The translations under genes were made by a program, and so were the position numbers. 40,901 nucleotides of DNA from Alphaproteobacteria bacterium RIFCSPHIGHO2_12_FULL_66_14 (GTDB taxonomy: Bacteria; Pseudomonadota; Alphaproteobacteria; Reyranellales; Reyranellaceae). Below, one piece after another: positions 33,307 through 40,901 of the stretch (position 1 is its first letter; every line of letters begins with the position of its first letter). The notes under the pieces were generated by a model. The model ran no database searches, had not been told where the DNA came from, and worked only from the letters and a program-made list of their open reading frames with translations. The DNA is taken from positions 11,495 through 52,395 of the forward strand of contig MEMN01000057.1 of NCBI GenBank assembly GCA_001767945.1, given 5' to 3'.

Positions 33307-34262
33307 CGGATGTCGACCTCCTTGCAGTCGCCGCCGCTGTCCTCGGTGCCGGTGGACTATTGATCTTCGTCTATCTACGTATCGAAAGCCGCCAGGCTGC
33401 TACCCTTACCGAGCGGGTCGTGCGGGCCGTGGGCGTGCGCTCCGCCAAGCCTTTGGCGACGCCGGTTCACCGGTCGATCTGGCGGGAAGAGGCGAACCGC
33501 CTGGCACGGCTGCCGTTCATGTTCGGCATCGAGCGAACGTGGGGCGTCACCTACGCAACCTGGCATCTTGCCATCTTCGCGCTGGGGACCGGCGCGTTGA
33601 CCTGGCTGTTGTTGCGGGGGCTTCTTCACCTTCCCTTGTGGCTGGCAGCGATCGGCACATTGGCCGCCCTCGTGTCGCTGCCACGGTTTCTGATGATCCA
33701 GCAGCAACGGAGTGCCGATGCGAGATTCCTCGAGGCTTTTCCCGATGCACTCGACATGTGCGTCCGCATGGTCCGCTCGGGCCTGCCGGTCGTCGCAGCC
33801 ATGCGTACTGTGGGACAGCAGGCCTCCCCACCGGTCAACGTGACCTTCGCGCATGTCGCCGACCTCTGCGAGATCGGGGTCCCGCTCGAAACGGCCCTGT
33901 CGAACATCAGCACCGAGATCGGTCTGCCCGATTTTCATTTTTTCGCCATCGCACTCGGCCTGCAGCGACGGACGGGCGGCAACCTCGCACGGACTCTCGA
34001 GACGTTTGCCGAGATCATCCGCAAGCGGCGCGCCGTTCGCATGAAGGCGACGTCGACTACCGCGGAAGTGCGGATGTCGGCGATCATCCTGACAGGCATC
34101 CCGTTCTTCGTGATCGGCACGCTTGCAATCATCAATCCCGGCTACCTCGATCCGCTGATCAACGATCCGAGAGGCAACGTGGTGCTCGGCGCGGCGCTCC
34201 TGGGGCTGATTCTGGGCGGCCTGTCGATGCGCTGGATGATCCGCAGCACCACCCTCGTGTAA
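33303..34262 (+). CDS. tadB: TadB, type II secretion system F-domain protein
   Basis: FPDALDMCVRMVRSGLPVVAAMRTVGQ...IALGLQRRTGGNLARTLETFAEIIRKRRAVRMKATSTTAEVRMSAIIL. Confidence 0.92.
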   Translation: MTDVDLLAVAAAVLGAGGLLIFVYLRIESRQAATLTERVVRAVGVRSAKPLATPVHRSIWREEANRLARLPFMFGIERTWGVTYATWHLAIFALGTGALTWLLLRGLLHLPLWLAAIGTLAALVSLPRFLMIQQQRSADARFLEAFPDALDMCVRMVRSGLPVVAAMRTVGQQASPPVNVTFAHVADLCEIGVPLETALSNISTEIGLPDFHFFAIALGLQRRTGGNLARTLETFAEIIRKRRAVRMKATSTTAEVRMSAIILTGIPFFVIGTLAIINPGYLDPLINDPRGNVVLGAALLGLILGGLSMRWMIRSTTLV

Positions 34263-34274
34263 CGGAGAACGGGA

Positions 34275-35183
34275 GTGGCCGCTTCAGCCCCGCTCGTCAT
34301 CGCCGCCGCTGCGCTTCTGTTCGCCGTCGCCGGCCTTTCGCTCATCGGCTATACCGTGCTCGCGCACCGCGATGGCCTCTCGCAACGCGTCGACGGTCTG
34401 ATCGCGGAGCGTTCGGCGCAGGTCTCCGATCGAACGCCGCGACGCCCGAGGCCGGTCGAAGGTCGGAGCGAGGCCGCACCGGGCGAATGGGAACTGCGGC
34501 AGGTACTCCTCAGGCTCGGCCTGCCGGCAGCCTGGGCGAGCTGGGCTTTGCCAGGTCTGAGAATTCTGCTCAGCCTCCTGCTGGCGACAAATCTTCTGCT
34601 TCTCTCCTATGGCTACGAGGACATTGCATTTCCGGCACGGCTGGCTGTCAGCATCGGCGTCGGCGGGGCTCTTGGCTGGCTCCTGACGGGTCTCGTGCTG
34701 AAACTGGTCGCGCGGCAGCACCTTGCCGCGGTCGAACGAGGCCTACCGGACGCCATCGAGTTGCTGGTGGTCTCCGTCGAGGCGGGTCTGGGACTGGAAG
34801 AAGGCCTCGACGGGCTGGTGCCGGAACTTGCGCTTTCGCAACCGGCGCTGGCCGAGGAGCTGCGGACGACCGCGGCCGACCTCAAGCTCTTGCCGAGCCG
34901 CGAGGAGGCGTTTGCCCGATTGGCCGAGCGCGTCGGCGGCAAGGGCGTGCACACGGTAGCGATGACCCTGGCACAAACGATGCGCTACGGCACGCCGCTC
35001 GCCGACGCCCTGCGCATGGTCGCGACGGAGCTGCGCAACGATACGCTGCTGCGCCTCGAAGCGCGCGCCAACCGCATGCCGGTCCTCATGACCCTGCCGA
35101 TGCTGTTCTTCACCATGCCGGCGCTATTCCTGGTGATCGGTGGGCCGGCGGTTCTGCGACTGATCGACATAATTGGCAAGTGA
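34275..35183 (+). CDS. tadC: TadC, type II secretion system F-domain protein
   Basis: LPDAIELLVVSVEAGLGLEEGLDGLVPELALSQPALAEELRTTAADLKLLPSREEAFARLAERVGGKGVHTVAMTLAQTMRYGTPLADALRMVATELR. GTG start. Confidence 0.92.
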   Translation: MAASAPLVIAAAALLFAVAGLSLIGYTVLAHRDGLSQRVDGLIAERSAQVSDRTPRRPRPVEGRSEAAPGEWELRQVLLRLGLPAAWASWALPGLRILLSLLLATNLLLLSYGYEDIAFPARLAVSIGVGGALGWLLTGLVLKLVARQHLAAVERGLPDAIELLVVSVEAGLGLEEGLDGLVPELALSQPALAEELRTTAADLKLLPSREEAFARLAERVGGKGVHTVAMTLAQTMRYGTPLADALRMVATELRNDTLLRLEARANRMPVLMTLPMLFFTMPALFLVIGGPAVLRLIDIIGK

Positions 35184-35588
35184 CAAGACGAGGCTCTGCG
35201 ATTCTACCTAAGATTTGACCCTTATGGTCGCGGCAACGCGGCGGCATTAGCCGCAAAGGTGGTCATGAGAGTCATGCTCAGCTCTGCAGTCCCAAGATCC
35301 CTTGCGGCGCTCGTATTCACGATCGTCGCAAAGGCGAACCGTGGCAGCAACGCGGCCACGAGGCGACATCCGTGCCCACAAGCATGACGTGCATCGACCT
35401 TCTTACCGTGACCACCGCCGCAGCGACGGCCGGCTGGTCGTCGTGATCGTCGAGATTGACATCGCGCGGGTGGGTCTGGGTCGATTGCAAACAGCCCCGG
35501 CATGCGAGCCGCCGAATCGAGCCGCTGCCGCGCCGCGGGCGCATCGATCTCCCGCGGGTCGAAGCAGCGCAATGACTGGTCACGGATC

Positions 35589-37049
35589 ATGACTGCCCCC
35601 GGCGATACGGCAGTCGTCACTGCCACCAGGCCGCGCCCGATATGGAAGCCATCCTGGGTACTGGCCTTCGGCCTCGTAGTCTTTCTGTTCCTCATCGGCA
35701 CGAGCAACTCACGCCTGCTTGCCGACTCCGACACTCAGTGGCACATCGCGATCGGGCGGTGGATTCTCGAACATGGTGCGGTTCCAACGGTCGACAGCCA
35801 ATCGCACACGTTCCTTGGCAAACCCTGGATCGCCAAGGAATGGCTGTCGCAAGTCGCTCTCGCCCTCGTCTACCGGGCCGCCGGCTGGATCGGTGTCATC
35901 GTGCTGGCATCGGGAGCCATTGCCGTCACGTTCGCGCTGCTGTTGCGGTTGCTACTGCACGATCTCTCCACACGGGCCGCCCTGACTCTGACCGTCGCCG
36001 CCTTCGCGATGTCGGCGCCGCACTTCCTCGCACGACCGCACGTGCTTGCCTTCCCCTTCGTGCTGCTGTGGACAGCCGGCTTGGTGCACGCCGTCGAAGA
36101 ACGACGGGCACCGTCCTGGCGCCTGTTGCCGGTCCTGCTTGCCTGGGCGAATCTTCACGGCGGCTTCACGCTGGGACTGGCACTCGTCGCGGGCTTTGCA
36201 ATCGACGCCATCGTGGACGCACCGTCCAACACTCGGCGCAGCACGACGCTCGCCTGGACGACGTTCATCCTGGCCGCGGCATTCACCGCATGCCTCACGC
36301 CCTATGGTCCGGAATCGATCGTGGTCACCTTGCGCATCCTGGATCTTGGCGAGGCCCTGCCTGCCATCCGCGAATGGCAGCCACCTGACTTTCGGACGCA
36401 GCCAGTGCAGGAATTGTTGCTGTTGGGCGGCCTGTACGGTCTTGTCGCAATCAGACTGAAGGTGCCGCTGGTTCGGCTGCTGATCGTGTTCGGGCTGCTG
36501 CATCTCTATTTGAAGCACGCACGCAACGCTGAACTCCTTGCCACCCTTGCCCCTCTCATGCTGGCTCCCCTCCTTGCCCGGCAGTGGCCGGCGCTTGGGC
36601 GGACTGCGCCCGCGCAGACGGCTGGCCCCATCGCGAATGTCATTGGCATACTTGCCGCAGCCTTTCTGGGAATCGGACTGGCACGCGCCGCGGCTCCGAC
36701 GCCGCCCGCCAACGTCCTCCCCGGTGCCGCGCTCGCTTTTGCGGATCAAGCCGGCCTCACGGGACATGTATTCAACGACTATGATTTCGGCGGCGCCCTC
36801 ATCTTGCGCGGTATCCCGACCTTCATCGACGGTCGGGGCGAACTCTACGGCGGTTCCTTCATCAAGCGCTATGCGGATGCGATTCAACTGCGCGACGGTG
36901 TGCAACTCGACCGCATGCTCGATGACTACGGGATCCAATGGACCCTTCTGCGCCGCAACCGGCCAGCCAACCACCTCTTGGCCCGACTGCCCGGCTGGAC
37001 CCGCGTCTATGGCGACGATACGGTCGCCATCTTTCGCCGCCAACCCTGA
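35589..37049 (+). CDS. Multi-TM GT-C-like glycosyltransferase/mannosyltransferase-like membrane protein
   Basis: Many hydrophobic segments; first loop LLADSDTQWHIAIGRWILEHGAVPTVDSQSHTFLGKPWIAKEWLSQ resembles GT-C proteins. ATG 35589. Confidence 0.6.
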   Translation: MTAPGDTAVVTATRPRPIWKPSWVLAFGLVVFLFLIGTSNSRLLADSDTQWHIAIGRWILEHGAVPTVDSQSHTFLGKPWIAKEWLSQVALALVYRAAGWIGVIVLASGAIAVTFALLLRLLLHDLSTRAALTLTVAAFAMSAPHFLARPHVLAFPFVLLWTAGLVHAVEERRAPSWRLLPVLLAWANLHGGFTLGLALVAGFAIDAIVDAPSNTRRSTTLAWTTFILAAAFTACLTPYGPESIVVTLRILDLGEALPAIREWQPPDFRTQPVQELLLLGGLYGLVAIRLKVPLVRLLIVFGLLHLYLKHARNAELLATLAPLMLAPLLARQWPALGRTAPAQTAGPIANVIGILAAAFLGIGLARAAAPTPPANVLPGAALAFADQAGLTGHVFNDYDFGGALILRGIPTFIDGRGELYGGSFIKRYADAIQLRDGVQLDRMLDDYGIQWTLLRRNRPANHLLARLPGWTRVYGDDTVAIFRRQP

Positions 37050-37409
37050 TCTGCGGCGCGGGTCGTCCTGGTCCTTTCTTGTTCGACCCTGCGTTGCAGG
37101 TCGCCGCCCTTCATGTCGGTCCCACCCGGGCCTACCCGCGAATTCGACGAGGCGGCACTTCGGTCGAAAATGACGGCAGGCTAGGCACTTGCCGCACGGA
37201 GTTGTCGTCTTTTTACATGTTGGCGGCTGGATGCAGCGGCTTGGTTGAGGCATATCAAGGCCCATTGGTACCGCCTGCATTTAGTTTGGCTTCAGCGATC
37301 GAGTCCGCCTTGCGCTCGTTGACTGAAGACGGATGCCACATGAACTCACGAAGAAAGGGCTGGAACGGCCGACTGATGGCTTGCGCTGCAGCTAGTCGCT
37401 GGTGCTGCC

Positions 37410-40400
37410 ATGCTGCGTCTTGGGCGCCATGAACCAATCGGTCGGTTCCGTGAAGTCATCGGCAAGGCCCCGATGACAAGTGCCAGCCCGAAGGGAATGG
37501 ATCGCTCCCGGGCGAGCGGATTTCCGTTGCTGCTTTTTGCGTTGACGCTCGTGATCAGCGTCGTGGCGGCGGCTTTGGCCGGTTGGCAGTCGTGGCGATT
37601 GCAGGATCGCTTCGGCACGGTGATGGAACAGCATTTTGGGATCACCGAGTACATCAGCAAGGTCCTGGTATTCAACGAAGCGCTCACCATGTCGGCGCAC
37701 ATGGCGGCACTGACCGGCGATGCCACCCACGTGCAAAGGTACGACAAGCTGGAAGGTGAGCTCGATGCCCTGATCAAGAAAACGAGAGGCGGTCAGCATC
37801 GCCCCGAGATACGGAAGCTCGTCGAGCAAACCGACGAAGCGAACAGCAAGCTGGTGGAGATCGAGAGGCGTTCTTTCGCCCTCAATGCCGAGGGCCGGCG
37901 ACCTGAAGCCGCCGCTCTGCTGGTCAGCCGCGAATACCTGAAATGGAAGGGCCTCTATGCCGATGCGGTCGAACAGATTGCCGGCGCACAGGCCGAGTTG
38001 ATCGAAAGCGAACGCCGGCACCTCTATTCTCTTGCGACTGCCTTCGATGCTGCGATCGCTCTGATTATCGTTGTCCTGGTGTCGACGTGGTACTTCGCGC
38101 TTCGCGCCGGTCGTCGCTGGCAACAGGAACGCCTGGAACTGGAAGGTACTCTCCGCAAGACCCACGAGGAGCTCGAAGAGCGAGTCAGCAAGCGTACCGC
38201 GGATCTGCGAACCGCCAACGAGACGCTGCACCATAATGCGGAGGCGCTCGGTCGAGAGGTCGAGGAACGCAGGACCGTCGAGCGCGCGTTGCAGGAAATA
38301 ATCCATCGGACCAAGCTTCAGCTCGCCGTCGTCGAACAGGTTGGCCAGGAAGAGGAACTGCTTTCGGGCGATGTCGAGGGATTGGCCCGCAAGGTCACGG
38401 AACTCGCCGCCAGGACGATCGGGTGCGAGCGCGCCAATGTCTGGTTGTTCGACGAAACTGAGACCACGCTGCGCTGTATCGACCTGTTTGAGGCCACGCC
38501 TGGCAGCCATTCCGCTGGCGAGGCCTTGCAAGAGAACGAGTACAGGCATGAGTTTCAGGTCCTCAAGCATGCGAGATACGTCGATGCCGACGACCCCCTG
38601 ACCGATCCCAGAACCGCCGGTTACGTCGAAACCTATCTCAAGCCGCTGCACATCACGTCAATGCTGGACACGGTCATCCAGATCTCCGGGAAGAATCTGG
38701 GCCTGTTGTGCTTCGAACATGTCGATCAGCCTCATCATTGGGAGCGGGACGAGATTGCCTTCGCCGGGCAGCTGGCCGACAAACTCGGCATGGCGCTCAT
38801 CAGCCGCGTGCGCCGGCAGGCGGAGGACGAGTCGCACGCGAATGAAAGGAAGCTGCGCGATCTGGTGGAAATCATCTCGGATTACATCTGGGAAATCGAC
38901 GAGAACGGCGCCTACACATACGTAAGCCCCAAAGTCACCTCGATCATCGGCTATACGCCGGAAGAGTTGCTCGGCAAGTCGCCGTTCGCTTTCATGTCGC
39001 CCGCTGAGAGCAAACGGGTCGAAGCCGCCTTCGCGCCCTTCTTGTCTGGACGCCTGCCCTTCGTGCAGATGGAGAATACTGTTCTGCACAGGGACGGCCG
39101 GGAAATCATCTTCGAAACGGCGGCGGTGCCGATTTTCGGCGTACAGGGTGAGTTCAGGGGATACCGTGGCGTCGACCGCGACATCACGGAACGCAAGCGG
39201 GCCGAGGCAGCACTGCGTGAGTCACGACAGCTCATCGAAGGCATCCTCAATGCGATGCCCGTGAGGGTGTTCTGGAAGGACCTGAACCTTACCTATTTGG
39301 GCTGCAACACGGCATTCGCGCGAGATTCGGGTTTTACTGATGCCAAGGACCTCATCGGCAAGGACGACTATCAGATGGGATGGCGCGACCAGGCGGAGTT
39401 GTACCGGGCCGACGACCGCCGAGTCATAGAGAGCGGCCAACCCAAGCTTCTCATCGAAGAACCCCAGACGACGCCCGACGGCAGGACGATCACGCTGCTG
39501 ACGAGCAAGCTGCCGCTGCGCGGCTCGAACGGAGAGGTCTACGGCGTCCTCGGCACCTACACCGACATCACCGGCCGCAAGGAGACCGAGGACGCTCTGC
39601 GGAGGAGCGAGGAGCGCTTCCGGGCGGTCAGCGAGACGGCGCAGGATGCGATCATCATGATCGACGCCGCAGGCCAAATTGTATTCTGGAACAGGGCCGC
39701 CGAACGCATCCTGGGCTACACAGTGGACGAGACTATCGGCAGAGACGCGCACACCCTGCTCGCTCCGGCGCGCTTCCGGGACAAGGCGACCGCCGGTCTG
39801 AGGGAATTCGCCGCCACAGGCCAAGGTGAGGTCATTGGAAAGACGCTGGAACTGGCGGCGTTGCGAAAGGACGGTATCGAAATTCCGGTAGAACTCTCGA
39901 TCGCGAGCATGCGGTTGGGCACGAAGTGGCATGCCGTAGCGACCCTGCGGGACATCACCCAACGCAAGTGCATCGAGGATGAAATGAGAAAGATGGCGCG
40001 TCGCGACTTCCTGACGGGCCTCGCCAATCGCGCCGAATTCGTCGACAAGCTGGAACAGGAGATCGTCCGCGCGCACCGAGGCGCCCGTTTTGCTGTCCTC
40101 TATCTGGATTTGGATCACTTCAAGGACGTCAACGACAGCCTGGGTCATCCGGTCGGAGATCTGTTGCTGAAAATGGTTGGGCAGCGGTTGCGGGCAGCCG
40201 TCCGCGAAACCGACACCGTGGCGCGATTCGGCGGAGATGAATTCGCCGTCATCGAAGTTGATTCCCACGAGCCTTCGGTTGCCGTGGTTGTCGCCGAGAA
40301 GATATTGAAGGCGCTCAGCGCGCCATTCTCGATCGACGGCAAGGAGATCCGCAGCGGCGCAAGCATTGGCATCGCCCTCTACGGCCCGGACGGAACCGAT

Positions 40401-40508
40401 GCGGAGACACTCCTGAACCATGCCGATGTCGCCCTGTACCGGGCGAAGACGGAAGGCCGAGGCACCTATCGCTTCTTCACCGATGCGATGGACAAAGTGG
40501 GCACCTGA
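37410..40508 (+). CDS. Membrane-anchored GAF/PAS-containing diguanylate cyclase
   Basis: Two N-terminal TMs flanking a periplasmic helical region, GAF-like region, three PAS segments (e.g. RDITERKRAEAALRES, TDITGRKETEDALRRSEERFRAV), GGDEF domain ARRDFLTGLANR...RFGGDEFAVIE. Start may be 37473. Confidence 0.92.
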   Translation: MLRLGRHEPIGRFREVIGKAPMTSASPKGMDRSRASGFPLLLFALTLVISVVAAALAGWQSWRLQDRFGTVMEQHFGITEYISKVLVFNEALTMSAHMAALTGDATHVQRYDKLEGELDALIKKTRGGQHRPEIRKLVEQTDEANSKLVEIERRSFALNAEGRRPEAAALLVSREYLKWKGLYADAVEQIAGAQAELIESERRHLYSLATAFDAAIALIIVVLVSTWYFALRAGRRWQQERLELEGTLRKTHEELEERVSKRTADLRTANETLHHNAEALGREVEERRTVERALQEIIHRTKLQLAVVEQVGQEEELLSGDVEGLARKVTELAARTIGCERANVWLFDETETTLRCIDLFEATPGSHSAGEALQENEYRHEFQVLKHARYVDADDPLTDPRTAGYVETYLKPLHITSMLDTVIQISGKNLGLLCFEHVDQPHHWERDEIAFAGQLADKLGMALISRVRRQAEDESHANERKLRDLVEIISDYIWEIDENGAYTYVSPKVTSIIGYTPEELLGKSPFAFMSPAESKRVEAAFAPFLSGRLPFVQMENTVLHRDGREIIFETAAVPIFGVQGEFRGYRGVDRDITERKRAEAALRESRQLIEGILNAMPVRVFWKDLNLTYLGCNTAFARDSGFTDAKDLIGKDDYQMGWRDQAELYRADDRRVIESGQPKLLIEEPQTTPDGRTITLLTSKLPLRGSNGEVYGVLGTYTDITGRKETEDALRRSEERFRAVSETAQDAIIMIDAAGQIVFWNRAAERILGYTVDETIGRDAHTLLAPARFRDKATAGLREFAATGQGEVIGKTLELAALRKDGIEIPVELSIASMRLGTKWHAVATLRDITQRKCIEDEMRKMARRDFLTGLANRAEFVDKLEQEIVRAHRGARFAVLYLDLDHFKDVNDSLGHPVGDLLLKMVGQRLRAAVRETDTVARFGGDEFAVIEVDSHEPSVAVVVAEKILKALSAPFSIDGKEIRSGASIGIALYGPDGTDAETLLNHADVALYRAKTEGRGTYRFFTDAMDKVGT

Positions 40509-40544
40509 ACGTAACGCTTTGTCCAAACCTGTCCGGAGGACTGC

Positions 40545-40838
40545 ATGGTCAAACAAGCGCAGGGCTTTCCCGCTGCGTCCGTCGGCATCCAGGTGCCGGT
40601 GGGCCGGATCGCGGCCGGCCGCAGCCGCTGGCAGACCGTGCTGCAGGCCCGCGACACGCCGATGGTCTATCGCCTCCATGCGATCGACGGACTGATCGTC
40701 GAAGTCGACGGCGCGGCGCGGATGATCCATGCCGACCCCGGGGCCTCCGTCGACGTCCAGGCCAAGAAGATCCGGGTCAAGGCGGCCACCGGCAGCGGTG
40801 GCCATGTGGCCCAGGGCTGGTACGTCCTGGTCTCCTAG
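40545..40838 (+). CDS. Hypothetical protein (97 aa)
   Basis: GGAGG 6 nt upstream of ATG; coherent frame MVKQAQGFPAASVGIQVPVGRIAAGRSRWQTVLQARDTPMVYRLHAIDGLIVEVDG. Confidence 0.55.
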   Translation: MVKQAQGFPAASVGIQVPVGRIAAGRSRWQTVLQARDTPMVYRLHAIDGLIVEVDGAARMIHADPGASVDVQAKKIRVKAATGSGGHVAQGWYVLVS

Positions 40839-40843
40839 GCGCG

Positions 40844-40901
40844 CTACCAAGCGCCGCCCGTCGTCGCCTTCACTTCTTCATAGAGCAGGCGGTTGCCGGC
40901 C
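40844..40901 (-). CDS. Partial CDS, C-terminus only (..AGNRLLYEEVKATTGGAW*)
   Basis: Minus-strand frame open to window edge ending at TAG 40846-40844. Confidence 0.4.
   Translation of the reverse strand, partial: AGNRLLYEEVKATTGGAW

Noticed and set aside
35222-35734. 170-aa minus-strand ORF and short plus frames in the tadC-GT-C gap
   Set aside because: No domain, no RBS, overlaps start of the membrane-protein gene. A plus frame MRVMLSSAVPRSLAALVFTIVAKANRG.. looks signal-peptide-like but stops after 40 aa; not enough to call a gene or a tadD remnant.
1-40901. CRISPR arrays, tRNA/rRNA genes, intact transposases or integrases
   Set aside because: No regularly spaced direct repeats, no tRNA-like cloverleaf or rRNA sequence, and no transposase/integrase motifs noticed by eye; a tRNAscan/ISfinder run would be needed to exclude them fully.

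Overview
GC-rich (alphaproteobacterial-looking) chromosomal window. Left part (about 1.4-6.7 kb) is a small accessory island between housekeeping-type genes. It carries an orphan phage terminase pair (small and large subunit, no portal, capsid or tail genes), three type II toxin-antitoxin loci (one with a truncated HigB-like toxin), and two divergent copies of a small uncharacterised protein family. Middle part (6.7-26.6 kb) is ordinary metabolic, regulatory and transport content: PPOX-family proteins, VOC protein, D-aminoacylase-type amidohydrolase, Baeyer-Villiger-type FMO, K+ channel-like protein, SDR, sterol desaturase/TetR pair, nitroreductase/MarR operon, ureidoglycolate lyase-like protein, class I lysyl-tRNA synthetase, YbfB/YjiJ-type MFS, flavin amine oxidase and a DinG-like helicase. 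Right part (26.6-35.2 kb) is a Tad/Flp pilus locus: TadG-like, two TadE-like, Flp pilin, CpaA, CpaB, CpaE, CpaF, TadB, TadC. It contains no secretin (CpaC/RcpA) or CpaD gene and is followed by a GT-C-like multi-TM protein and a multi-PAS/GAF diguanylate cyclase. The Flp pilin (59 aa) is absent from the supplied ORF track. The most unusual items are: a repeated terminator-plus-leader module before two consecutive phage-island genes; two compound palindromic elements with different sequence but the same architecture around a TCATGA centre; the paralog pair in the island; the truncated HigB; the secretin-less Tad locus; and several clear operator palindromes. All family names come from reading motifs, not from database searches.
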